A model generated the notes under the pieces. The model saw only the letters and a list, made by a program, of their open reading frames with translations. It was not told the DNA's origin and did not search any database. The position numbers and the translations under genes were made by a program. DNA of 24,401 nt from Pigoraptor vietnamica (Eukaryota; Opisthokonta; Filasterea), in NCBI GenBank assembly GCA_943704525.1, contig CALSCQ010002668.1, positions 1 to 24,401 on the forward strand, written 5' to 3'. Shown here one piece after another: positions 1-10,218 of the stretch (positions within the stretch are counted from its first letter, which is position 1; every line of letters begins with the position of its first letter).

Positions 1-25
1 CCCCCCCCCCCCCCCCCCCCCCCCC
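1..25. repeat. Poly-C tract at window edge
   Basis: Twenty-five consecutive C residues precede TCTCGTCCTCTAG, after which coding sequence begins at 39. On the + strand this reads as the pyrimidine tract of the 3' splice site of the first visible GPCR exon. A second 19-nt C-run occurs at 11286-11304, so such tracts recur here. The true length cannot be judged because the window starts inside it, and it may mark an assembly break. Confidence 0.8.
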
Positions 26-38
26 TCTCGTCCTCTAG

Positions 39-3000
39 ACTTCGACTGCCAGGCGACGACAACGGTCAACGTTCTCAGCGCCGCGGACCTCACCGGCGCG
101 AACCACTGCACGACGCTCCCCCCGCTCATGTTTGGCAACTCGACGAGCCCTTACACCGAGGCGGCCCTGCCCACCATTACGGCAACGACAATCACAGGCG
201 ACCTCACCATCTTCACCGGGACCAACGAATTGGACATGCGCGGGTTTGCGAGCCTGCAGCGCATCAGCGGCCAGCTGTACGTCTCCGGCGTTCAAGTGCC
301 CCGCCTCGACCAGCTCCAGTCGCTCGATACCGTCTCGGGAGTCCTTTCGATCGCCCCTACGGTGACGGCCAACCCGATCACGCGACGACTCGCTGCGCCT
401 CCCAACCTGCGCACTGTGGGCGGCCTTGCGTTCTCGTCGATGGACGCCGTGAGCGGATTCGGGTCCCTGGCGAGTATTGGGGAGAACGGCCTCTCGCTCT
501 CCTTCAACACGTTTGCGCGGTTCCCTGCCTTCAAGAGCCTGCGGACAATCAGCGGCAACGCGCTCTTCATGAACAACACGATGACCGTTGCGCTGCCGGA
601 GGCCCCTCTGCTTAAGAGCTTGGCTGCGCTGACGATCACGCACTGCCCGCTGATGTGCGTGTCGGACCGCCACCCGATGGTGAGTTTTATTCCTTCTTTT
701 TTTCTCTTTCCCCATACCACCGGTGCTTGCTTGTGTTGCGCACGGACGTCCCCGCATCCGTCCCTTGGCACCCCGCGCTCTTCTTCTCTATTCTCTGTGC
801 ACGTGTGCGTGTGTGCGCAAACCCCATCTCACATCTTTTTCTTGAACCACACACACACATACACACACACACCAGGTGCTCCAAGCGTCCAGAAAGGTCA
901 TCAGCGACGTGCGCGACCCAAACTCGCTCGACTGCCTCGTGAACCGTCTCGGCGACGCGGAGGCCGTCCCCGTCACGGGCGCGAGCGTCAAGGACACGCT
1001 CACGAACGTGCTCACAGTCGCGAACTCGAGCTGGACCCGGGTGGGTGTTGTGGCCTTGCGCTCGGTTTCTTGGAGAGTTTATATTGGCTGCGAATAATTA
1101 TTATTTATTGACAAAAAACGTGCGCTGTGATGCTTGCTGCGATTGGCTGGCCGCATTTATATTTTTTTTTATTGCTTTTATTAACAACCGTGCGCTGTGG
1201 GTAATCACAGAATGGGATTTTGTCGGCGGGCGAAACGGCCACTTCGATCCTTTCGACTCTGGCCAATGCCGTGACCGCCCTGCGCACGCCCGGTTTCTTC
1301 TCGGGCCAGGCCGACCTCACAGTCGCGGAGGCATGTATACACATGAGGGTTGCGTGCATGTTATCGTTGCCGTTGGCTCTCATACTCATCACGCGTGTTG
1401 TCGCATGTAGGCGAGCGTCAAGGTCGTTGCTACCCTCGACAACATTCTCGACACAAAGAACCTGTACGCCGTCCGCGGCAGCAGCTCGCCCACCTCGCCC
1501 GTGGACGTCGCCGAGAAGCTTGCGTATGCCGTTGCCGCCAGCAACGCCTCGTGCGATGCGCCCTCTTCGGTCACACTTAGCGGCGCGCGCGTGCACGTCG
1601 TGCCTTCGCGCGGTGAGTTGAGTTGCTGTTTTCTTTTCCCATTATTCTTCTGAAGCTGTGTTGAGTGTGCTTGCGTGGCGAGTACCCCCTATTTTTCTTC
1701 ATGGATTGCGTCGGGTGTGCTCATGCCTTTCTGTATCACTCGCGCAGCGCCCGTGTCGCAGATCAGCAGCAGCTTTTCGTACACGGACGGCGACGGCAAC
1801 ACGCACACGTTTGAAGTTCCCGCGTCCCTCCGGTTCAAACTGGATCCGTCGGTCACGTGCGCGATCTCGGCGTTCTCTGTTCTCCTCGCGAATCCGTTCC
1901 AACCGACTGTCCCTCAGGAGTGAGTGTTGGCGAAAGTGCGCGCGCACACACATTCTTTCATCTCAAATGGGGAGCATCGGCAGTCGCATTGGAAGGCTGC
2001 AGCATGAGCTGTCTCTCGCATCACACTGATAGACCCTTTCGTGCTTTGTGTATCTGTGTTTCTCACGCACTTCGCCCCTCCCCCGCAGCGTCCGCTCCAA
2101 CATCATCTCGCTCTCGTTCGAGAATGCGACGATCAACAACCTCGCCGACCCCGTCGTCTTCACCATCCCCATCTTCGCGAATGGCACCGACTCGTCCGCC
2201 GCCCTCAAGTGCTCGTGGTGGGACCCCAGCGCCAAGTCGTTCAAGACGGGCGGCTGCCGGGCCATCTCGCGCACAAGCACTTCCCTGACGTGCTCGTGCG
2301 ACCACCTCACGTCGTTCGCCGTCCTCTTCGACGTGAGCGGCGACTCGCTCAGCTCGACCGAGGAGGACGTCCTCTCGATAATGACCTACGTGGGCTGCAG
2401 CATCTCCATCGCCGGCTGCCTGCTTACCATCCTGACGTTCGCCGTGATCTCGCGCCTGCGCACGGGACCGTCCGTGCTCGTGATGAACCTTTGTATCGCC
2501 ATTGCCGCCGTCAACATCATCTTCATGTCTGCGATCGACAAGACGTCGAACGAGGGCGGGTGCAAGGCAGCCGCGATACTCCTCCACTACTCGCTCGTCG
2601 CCGCGTTCACGTGGATGGCGCTGATCGGCCTCAACGTGTTCCAGAATGTCGTCCGCGTGAGCATCGGGAGCACGTACGGAAACGTGTCGTGGAAGTCGTA
2701 CGTGATCGGATGGGGCGCACCGGCCGTACTCGTGGGTGCGACGGTCATCGCGGATGCGGCGACGCATGGCGGCGTGGAGTACGGCGACGACACCAAGTAA
2801 GTTGACCCTTCAATTCCACTGTGCTGTGTCAGTTCTCATTAATCTTTGTGCGTTGTTTGCATGCTGTTCGCGTGATGTCGCTGACTCTTGCCTGCGTGCT
2901 TGCTTGCTGCAGGTGCTGGATTTCGGACCGCTGGGGTCTTCTGGGTGCCTTTGTGATCCCCATCGGCATCGTCATACTCGCGAACATCGTCGTGTTTGTT

Positions 3001-3696
3001 CTCGCTGCGCGCAACCTCGTCGCCGCCGCAAAGCAGCGCTCGGAGATGTCCGGGACCATCCGCAACCTCCAGAAGGAGCTCGTTATCTTCCTCTCCCTCC
3101 TCGTCATCCTCGGTGGCACGTGGATCTTCGGCTACTTTGCCCTCATCACCAAGGCGTTCTGGTGCGTGCGTGCACGCGCTCATTCATGCCACAGCTCGCT
3201 ATTGCAGCATGCTTCCCGCCCAGAGAGTTGGCCGTTCGTTTTCCGTTGCGCCGGTCCTTCCACCGTGAACTCTTTCCTTCATGTTACAGCTCCCTTGCAG
3301 CATGCTTCGCCGCATCCGCAGTTGACCGTTAGTTTTCCGTTGTTACCGTATGTGACGTGATACACATGGACTGACTCTTAATCGCCGTCCCGCAGGTATC
3401 CGTTTGTGATCCTCAACTCGCTCCAGGGCGCCTTCATCTGCGTGGCCTACACGCTCCGCGCGCGCGTGTACCGCGCCTGGCGCGACAAGATCGCCGAGAC
3501 CACCGGCATCACCACGACGCAGCTGTCGTCTGGACAGTCCAGCTCCGGCCACAAGACGGCGTCGTACGCGGCCTCTTCGTACGCGACGTCGACGGCGGGC
3601 CGCAAGAGCCAGATGGACGACACCTATGTCGAAATGGTCGACGTCAACCCCACAACGGCCCACGCGATTGGCCAGAATCCCGCCGCGGAGCCTTGA
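39..3696 (+). CDS. Adhesion-type G-protein-coupled receptor (GAIN/GPS + 7TM), 5'-truncated
   Basis: Membrane receptor with an autoproteolysed extracellular part. Exons: 39-679, 876-1040, 1211-1330, 1411-1612, 1748-1919, 2089-2796, 2913-3161, 3396-3696; phases agree throughout and give 851 residues, with the start and signal peptide lying upstream of the window. Visible residues about 10-205 are leucine/glycine-patterned repeats with ITGDLTIF-like strands, resembling a receptor L-domain or ECM33-like beta-helix. A GAIN-like region follows, with many N-glycosylation sequons. The GPS has the CSWW..GGC..CSCDHLTSF pattern; cleavage is expected between Leu506 and Thr507 (2308/2309), leaving a TSFAVLF tethered agonist. 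Seven hydrophobic helices span about 527-775. Family signatures are the Cys pair GGC (TM3) and KCW (ECL2), GTWIFGYF in TM6 and LNSLQGAF in TM7. The roughly 75-residue tail is Ser/Thr/Tyr-rich. Intron 3 (1331-1410) has a GC donor. Ligand and G protein are unknown. Confidence 0.9.
849..872 (+). repeat. (CA)n tract at the 3' end of GPCR intron 1
   Basis: A CACACA tract broken once by CAT ends three bases before the acceptor CAG (873-875). It occupies the place of the usual pyrimidine tract of the intron at 680-875. Confidence 0.85.
3190..3342 (+). repeat. Imperfect direct duplication within GPCR intron 7
   Basis: Two related copies of about 58 nt (3190-3248 and 3285-3342) share ACAGCTC, TTGCAGCATGCTTC, AGTTG.CCGTT and TTTTCCGTTG blocks. 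Both lie inside the 234-nt intron at 3162-3395. Each copy carries a TTGCAG that could act as a decoy acceptor. Confidence 0.75.
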
Positions 3697-3760
3697 AGCG
3701 GCCGAACTTCCGCTTGATTATCTTTTTTTTTTCGCGTTGCTTTTGCGTTTCCCTTTCTTT

Positions 3761-3818
3761 CCATCTTTTAATTCGCGGTCCCTTTTTCTCCATTTTTTAA
3801 TTCGCGGTCCCTTTTTCT
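3761..3818 (+). repeat. 29-bp tandem duplication in GPCR 3' flank
   Basis: Copy 1 is 3761-3789 and copy 2 is 3790-3818, each running CCAT(C/T)TTTTAATTCG and on to CCCTTTTTCT, with a single mismatch at the fifth base. The copies adjoin without a spacer, which points to a recent slippage or duplication event. Confidence 0.9.
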
Positions 3819-3996
3819 TTTCTCCGTTGAAATTGCCTGTGGTCGCAGGGGGTGCGACCGGTCTGGTACTGGCAAGCTCCAATTCATCCCGACGACTTGC
3901 ATTAAAACGTTGTCTTGACGTCGTCGCAAGACCCATGCTGCACACCGCCGTGTAAGGAGATGGCGTCCGGATTCCTAATGCCAGCCAACAGCAAGA

Positions 3997-4008
3997 CCAA
4001 TCACGTGA
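3997..4008. promoter_or_regulatory. CCAAT box overlapping TCACGTGA E-box
   Basis: CCAAT (3997-4001) shares its last base with the palindrome TCACGTGA (4001-4008), 236 bp upstream of the DSN1-like ATG. TCACGTGA is a preferred site of bHLH-zip factors. The same octamer occurs twice in the MORN3/DLD promoter, so it may be a general proximal element in this genome. Function is inferred from the motif alone. Confidence 0.5.
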
Positions 4009-4243
4009 TCTGAGCAAAGCCGACCCACACCAGCGAAGGACGTGTACCCTTTTTAAGCGCATCTCCACGCCCGTTCTAGCCTACGCTTCGCTTCCCCTTT
4101 CAGCGTGCTTGCAATTTCCTTAGGCACACTATTGCCAACGCAATTGAAGCGACTTGCGGCCTCTAGGAACCCCCTTTTACCCCATCCACTTGAGCGATCC
4201 ACTTCTCTCACTTTGCTTCATCACCCTGATAGTCCATTGAAAG

Positions 4244-5232
4244 ATGGCGCCGCACACGCGCGGACAGCGCGCTTCGATCTCCGCCGATAAGACGCCCCGC
4301 GCACCCTCCCAAACTCCAAAGAGCACCCTGCGCGCAACCCCAGCAAATCCATCGGTTGGGCAGCGTCGGAAGGCCACCGCCTCGGCGCCCATTTCTGCAA
4401 CCGCCGTCGCCGCCCCAAAGCGGCCCGCGAACAAGCGCAAGCGCGATGCATCGGAGAGCGACGAGGAAAAGGACGGCCAAACGCCCCTTTGCGCGCCATC
4501 ACGCAAGCGCTCGCCTACATCAAGTGAGTGGATGTTCAAGATTTTGTGCATCCACTTGCTGTGTTACTATTGTCTCCCTCTCGCTCTTTTCGCCCTTGCA
4601 CAGAAGTCCGTCCCTCTCCGGGTGCTGGCAGTGGCGAGCCAATTCGCAAGACGCCTTCTGCGTCCCTTGCAAACTTGTGTGAGCGCATCTCGACGAAAAT
4701 GCCAGAGTCGCATCGGCTGTGCACGCTGTGGGATATCGTCTCGAACGAAACCCTTCGTGCCATCGATGACAAGGAGTTTGCACGTGAGTGGTGAAACAAA
4801 CTTTACAGTCTAAGCAATTTGAGGCTCTGTTGCTCACTCTCGCCGCAGACCAAGCTGCCGACATAATCGACAACTGCCGCCTCGCGCTCGAAATCGAGGG
4901 CGCATTCTGCGACACGAGCGAGGACAACTCGGAACACGCCCGCAGTGCCCGGCAGCAACGAGACGCGGACATCCACGCGCTTTTAAAGACCGAGGCGGGG
5001 TGGGTCCTCGTGCGCTAGCTAAACACTCGGCGTGCGACTAAAGTCGGCGCTCCAGCTTGCGAGCGGAGTGCGCGTCGTGGGCCAAGGCGCGTGCAGCCCG
5101 TGTTGCGGCACTGCACATCAAGGAGGAGCCTGAAAACCCCGTGTCCGATGTGGGGCCGTCTTTGCGCACTGCGCGGTTGATCGATGACCGTGTTGCCGCC
5201 CTGGTGCAGTCGATTGTAGACGACGTGAGTGA

Positions 5233-5296
<64 letters not shown>

Positions 5297-5455
5297 ACAG
5301 CCGTGTTTAACCGCCGAGCTGATGGATTCACAACTGCGCAGACCCATTCGATCGTCCGCACAGTCAGTCGCATTGGAGGCATCGTCGTGCGTGCAAAGCG
5401 CGCATTGCGCGAGTTTGAGGATCCGCGAGCGATGGTGGCCTTGCTAGGGCAGTGA
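4244..5455 (+). CDS. Probable kinetochore MIS12-complex subunit DSN1/Mis13-like protein
   Basis: Five phase-consistent exons (4244-4523, 4604-4783, 4849-4999, 5056-5224, 5297-5455) encode 312 residues. Residues 1-95 are basic, Pro/Ser/Thr-rich and carry a nuclear localisation-like KRPANKRKR. The segment LCERISTKMPESHRLCTLW resembles the DSN1 motif in which ILE-SER, GLU-SER and ARG-LEU are spaced the same way. Further on come acidic helices, a Trp-containing helix and an IKEEPE stretch comparable to the DSN1 K-V-E-P region, then a helical C-terminus. DSN1 bridges the MIS12 complex to CENP-C at kinetochores and carries Aurora B sites in its basic N-terminus. The identification rests on pattern similarity only; another coiled-coil nuclear protein is possible. 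The acceptor of intron 3 is ambiguous (AG at 5043 or 5055; both keep the frame, adding or removing four residues). Intron 4 (5225-5296) is almost pure GT repeat. The start is the first ATG of the frame, in GAAAGATGG context. Confidence 0.72.
5225..5296 (+). repeat. (GT)n microsatellite forming almost an entire intron
   Basis: The 72-nt intron 4 of the DSN1-like gene starts GTGAGTGAGTGAGTG, continues as uninterrupted GT dinucleotides and ends in GTGCAG. There is no pyrimidine tract and no clear branch-point adenosine close to the acceptor. Confidence 0.9.
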
Positions 5456-5901
5456 ATATAGACAGTTGTTCATGCAGGGGCATCCATTATGCGTTGAGCA
5501 CAAGGACATTGCGGGGAGGTGTATAGGCACGTGCGGTGGTATGCAGACGCGCTCGCTCCCTTGGACAACAAGGGTTCCCGACGCGGGTGGTGGGGGTGCG
5601 AAACGAGTGTTGGCACGCGCGGCGACGCAGGGTTGAGACTTAAGACGCAAGCGAACGGCGATGCGCAACGATAGGGTGGAATGGCCACACAATACGAGGG
5701 GTGGGGACGGCGGGATACGTGCGTGCGGAGTGTGCACAGCGTGTGTGTTCGTGTATATAAGAGTGTGCGCTGCGTGCAATGCGAGTGCGTGTGACATAAG
5801 CGTGGCGCATGGCGAGAGCGCACACGCGCGGGTCGACGGACGTCAAGTCGCCGTTGCAACAAGAACGACTGCGTGCGCGTGCCGGTGTCCTGGGCCGCGC
5901 G
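5456..5901. other. Convergent 3' intergenic region
   Basis: A 446-bp spacer between the stop codons of the DSN1-like gene (+) and the NACHT gene (-). It holds the 3' ends of both transcripts. Open frames across it on the - strand are GC-driven shadows with no family similarity. No repeats or RNA genes were seen. Confidence 0.65.
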
Positions 5902-8636
5902 CTACTCGAATCCCGGCGGGAAAAAGCCCTTGGCGGACTTGCGGAACGCCGACTTGCTAAAGTTGCCCTTCTTGCCCTTCTTGTACGCGCCGAGGTAGTA
6001 ACGGAAGAAGCGCACGTACTCGGACAGCCGCGACCGCTTCGTCTCCTCGACCTCCGCCGGCCACACGCGCAGCGCGAGTTGCAGGTCCTCGCTGATCGCG
6101 ACAATGTCCCCCGACTCGCAGCGGGACTCGAGGTACTCGATGTTCGTGAGCGTGTTGTGAATGCCCACCCACTCGCGCGCGTGAATCTTGTGGTAGCCGA
6201 GGGAAGAGAGCACGCGGGGCGACGCACCGGCAAAAGTCAACGACCCATCCGACGACGGCCCCTGCGGCTGCGACTCCTTGCGTGACGACGATTCCTTGCG
6301 CGACACAGACTCCTTTCTCGCCGGCGTGCTGTCTTCATCGTCTTCGTCGTCATTGAACGATTCGGAGCGGCCGACGATGGACGCCTTGTGCTTCATGGCC
6401 GACGCCTTGCCCGCGGACCGCGCAACGACAAGAGAGAAGTACGCGGCAAGCTTTGCATGCGTGTGCGCATCGTAGGCCTCGTGGTTGACGACGTCCGCGT
6501 GAAGGGCGAGGTGAACGCAGAGGTCGCCCGCCGCAAACGACTCGCACATGCGCGGACAGGACGAAAGGTAGCGCGTGCGGACGGCGTGCGCGAACAGCGG
6601 GTGGATCAAATTCAGCAATTCATCGCCGTCCTCGCTAACAGGAGTCGTGCGAAGGAACGGCGACACGGCGACGTAGAAGCGGTGCCAGTCGACGTTCGAG
6701 ACCTTCCCGTTGAGAAGTGCGCGAGACGCGCTCGACAGCCGCTCGCTCGCAGACACGTCCGAATTGGACGCGTGCGGGGACGGCGTGTCGGGGATGCCGC
6801 ACAAGAGCTGACGAAGCTCATCGCGCGTGAGCCCGACGCGCGAGCACACGATCATGCAGAGCGCCTCTCGCACGAGGTCCATCCCGAACGCCGTCTCGAG
6901 GTCGCCGAGCAGCTGTTGTAGCAGGCCGCCGATGGTGGGCTCCATGCGCTCGATTGCCGAGAACTCGGACATGGGCTTGGTGCACCCGACCATGTTCATC
7001 ACGAGCATCTCGCAGGCGACCTTGATGTAGAGGGGCAGGCAGCCCTCGGCCTTCGCCACAATGCTGCCCACGAGGCTGTCGTCCACCCAGTGTCCGTACT
7101 CGTGCAGAATGCTGTCCGCCATCTCGCGACCCTCTTCCGGCGCCAGCGGAGGGAGTTCGTGGATCGTCGCGAGGTCCCCAAACTGCGACGACAGCGACGC
7201 GAGGCAGTCCAGACGAATCTTCGGCCCGCCGGCGGCGTCGCTCACCGACTTTGTCGTGTCCTTGCGCGAGGCGTCCTCAGGTCGGGTGTTCGTGCTGACC
7301 TTTCGGTCAACGTGTGCGGGCGCTTTTCGCTCCCCCATAGATATCTTGCGGTCACTGGCCTTGCGATCGACGCTCACTTTTCGCGAGAGCGCGTTGCCGG
7401 GTCCTGCGGATTTAAATAAAAATTAAATAAGAGACAGTACCACGAGAGGAACTCTTCCCCAAAGGCACAATCAAACGCAGGCAACCTACCGTACAGCATC
7501 GGCATACTTTCAGCGCTCCGTTGCACACAATTTCGTCCACCCACCTGTTGCAGAGCCCGTGGCAGCAAGGAGCTGCGTGGCCGGAGAGGGCACGCGCGTC
7601 GCCGACACAATCACGCGCACTCCGTCGGGGACGTCGACCGGCAGCCACTTCATGCGGTGGGCCTCGAGGTCGTCCGCAGAGTCCAGGCCGCTGACGTTGT
7701 CGATGATAATAACGAGTCGGCGGCAAATGCCCTGGAGCATGGCACGTGACATTGTCTTGCGGAGGTGCTCCCCCTTCACGAGCTCGGCAAAATCCGACGG
7801 AAAGCGCTTGTCGGGCAGGTTGAAGATGTCCGCAATCTCCTCGCACAGGCGAAGGAGCAGCGTCGCCACGCTCGACGACCCGGGAGATCGCCCCACAAAG
7901 TGCGGCAGGCAGCGAAACTCCCCCGTGCCGCGCTCGGTCAGCACCGACGCAAACCGCGACAGGAGCGCTCCCTTTCCGCCGCCCGGCGGTCCGCTGATAG
8001 CGAGGATGCGCCCCTTGCCCTCCGAATCGACGAAGCGCCACATTGTCCGCAGAATGTCCTCGCGACCCACAAACGTCTGCGTGTGCGTTTCGACGACGTG
8101 AAAGTGCGTCTCACGCTGCGCGTGCAGAGGCGTCGGGTCGCCCCCAATGGGCGGGAACATCTCGTCGATGCCGCGCGTGATGTCCTCCTTCACCATTTCG
8201 CCAAACTTGGCAATGTCGGCGGCGCGCGCAGATTCTGTCCGGACGAAGCGCCGGATGGGGTAACCGCGTCGAATGAGGGTCAGCTTGAGGTTGAGCATGC
8301 ACTTGGCGTCGTTAAGCACGCCGATGTTCATAATCGCCTGGAGGCGCTCGGCGGCTTCGGTGGCGGGTATCATGCGGTCGTAGAAGAAGGCACTGGGGCG
8401 CACGGAGCTGCCGTACGCGTTCTGCGTCTCGCACGTCGCAAAGAACATCTCGAGCTCGTTGAGCGACCTGAAGAGAAAAGGTGCGGGATGATTAGGGAAA
8501 ACACGGAAGCATGCGAGCTCATCACATGCGCACACGACACTCAACGCATTCCCAGGCACTCTACTCAAACACACTTACACAAACACGCACACATACACAT
8601 ACACACACACGCACACGCACACGCACACGCACACGC

Positions 8637-8688
<52 letters not shown>

Positions 8689-9764
8689 CGTACCGCCCGT
8701 CCGGGAAGTCCTTGATCCACCCAAAGCGCGGGTTGAGCGGGTCCAAGCCATAGTGCTCATACTCGGGGCACCAGCCGTACTTCTCGCCCAATATGCCGAT
8801 AAAGAACGGCCGGCAGTAGTCGACGAGCTCCATACTCACGCGCGGTGCGTGCGTTACTCGCTGCGGGTCGTCGAGGTCCTCCTTCCTCCACCTGCGTGGA
8901 CGACATGACCAAAGGTCAGTCTAAACTGCCTCCCGTGTGGGTAGAGGTGTGCTGGTACCATGCGCGTGTGTATGCATCCATCTGACAGTAGCACTCATCG
9001 GTGTGGCGGAAGTACTGCCACCGACGACAGGGGAAGGGCCCAAGTAAGTACTGCCACCGACGACAGGGGCTTAGGTGTGCCGCTCACCGCAAGTCCACCA
9101 CATAGAGCTTGACGGGCACATTGCGCGCCCTGAGCGTCTCCTGCAGCTCCGGAATGGCCCTGTTCACGAGGTAGTCGCGCTCCTCGCACGTGTCCTCCGC
9201 GTTGCCGCCGAGATAAATCGGCACAATCTTCTTCGTCGCAATCACCGACGAAATGTGCAGCCCTCCATTGCCCGTCCTCTGCGACAACATCATGTTGGGC
9301 CACGGGCGGAACATGGCCGTTGCTTCGGAGAAGTCCGCCATCGCCATCACCTCCGCGGCCGACACGGGCACGTAGCCCTCCGGCACGAGCTTGTTCGGCG
9401 GTGGCGGCGGTGTCGCATCGGGAAGCGCGCTGTACCTGCGCGCCGCGAGTCGGCTTGCGCCACCCGCACTTTGAGAGGGCGTGGGGAAATTGTCGTGCAG
9501 CTCTCCAACTGCATCGCCCTCGTCCGCCACGGGTGTTTGTGCGACGACATCCTTTTCAGACGACTGCGCCCCCTCCTCACTACTGCTCGTCGTCGCGGTG
9601 TTCGTGAGGGGAGCAAGCTTCACCTTTCCGCTCGTTGGTCGTTGTAGCGCGGAATTCGACGGCGTAATCGGCCTGTCGAGTGCGGCGATTCGCTCGGGTA
9701 GCACCTCTGGGGTCGCGTCAAGCGGCGGCAGTCGCTGTGGGGGCCCTTCGTGGGATGTCGTCAT
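5902..9764 (-). CDS. DUF4062-NACHT STAND ATPase, nephrocystin-3-like
   Basis: Four exons (9764-9088, 8891-8694, 8467-7545, 7403-5902) with matching phases encode 1,099 residues. Residues 1-150 are Pro/Ser-rich linker. Residues about 180-310 form a DUF4062 module ([35 protein letters not shown], then GRSLNELEM), the module found in NPHP3, TEP1 and NWD1 type proteins. FVGRED (423-428) opens the nucleotide-binding domain, with P-loop GPPGGGKG (451-458), Walker B LVIIIDN (543-549) and VIVSATR near 577-583. The P-loop has Gly where Ser/Thr is normal. After residue 600 a linker holds repeated R-K-x-S sites, then winged-helix and helical regions ending in a basic [16 protein letters not shown] tail. 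No TPR or WD40 repeats follow, unlike NPHP3 or NWD1. NPHP3 acts at the ciliary inversin compartment; a ciliary role here is inferred from that and from MORN3 and CCDC146 in the same window. The start is the first ATG of the open exon. Confidence 0.85.
8581..8688 (-). repeat. (GT)n microsatellite in NACHT-gene intron 2
   Basis: CA dinucleotides with CACACG and CATACA interruptions on the + strand, read as GT-rich RNA from the - strand gene. The run starts a few bases after the donor GTACGT (8693), covering roughly half of the intron at 8693-8468. Confidence 0.92.
9010..9069 (-). repeat. 24-bp direct repeat with 36-bp period in NACHT-gene intron 1
   Basis: The 24-mer beginning AAGTACTGCCACC and ending GACAGGGG occurs identically at 9010-9033 and 9046-9069, separated by 12 bp. 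It lies in the 196-nt intron at 9087-8892. Confidence 0.92.
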
Positions 9765-9964
9765 TGTGACGGTGGGAGGGGACGCTCAGCCCCTCCCGGC
9801 GCAAACACGCGAGACCTCACACGGAACGGAGGGGGATGACCCCCATTTCCCTGACGGTGAGCGCCGTGCGAAGCGCGCGCAAATGGGCGATTGGAGAGAG
9901 GGTCCGCCGCACCAACTTCGCGAATAAGGGCGCAACGCAACCGACAATTAAAGGCAAGTGGCGA

Positions 9965-10028
9965 CTAATGTGCGAGTGAGAGAGAAGCGCGCTCTTGCTA
10001 ATGTGCGAGAGAGAAGCGCGCGCTCTTG
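9965..10028. repeat. Tandem repeat in the NACHT-gene 5' flank
   Basis: CTAATGTGCGAG(TG)AGAGAGAAGCGCGCTCTTG occurs at 9965-9997 and again, slightly shorter in the GA part and with one extra CG, at 9998-10028. Each copy has a near-palindromic core around GCGCGC. It lies about 200 bp upstream of the start codon at 9764, in the 5' UTR or promoter. Confidence 0.85.
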
Positions 10029-10218
10029 TGTGCTTGAACCCGTTTTCCCTCGCGCGCCGTACACACCGCCCAACTGGCAGAACACACGTCGAGTGTGACC
10101 TCCAGAGTGTACTACATTTTAAATTTCACAATTCACTCATTTCTATGAATTCGTTCGATTGGAACATATGAATGAAATTCACACTTAAGTCAGTTTTAAG
10201 ACGTGCCGCCATGATCTG

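Larger units (their letters stand above)
3697..4243. other. Intergenic region between the GPCR and the DSN1-like gene
   Basis: No convincing coding sequence. It starts with a T-rich GPCR 3' UTR that holds a 29-bp tandem duplication (3761-3818), and continues into the promoter of the next gene, with CCAAT and TCACGTGA at 3997-4008 and a weak TTTTTAAG TATA-like element near 4050. Short open frames here lack codon bias and recognisable similarity. Confidence 0.7.

Noticed and set aside
5640-6233. Arg/Ser-rich 197-codon frame on the - strand
   Set aside because: It is an out-of-frame shadow of the NACHT gene's last exon continuing into the intergenic region.
8581-8688. CRISPR-like or satellite array
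   Set aside because: It is a simple dinucleotide repeat with no spacers, placed inside an intron.
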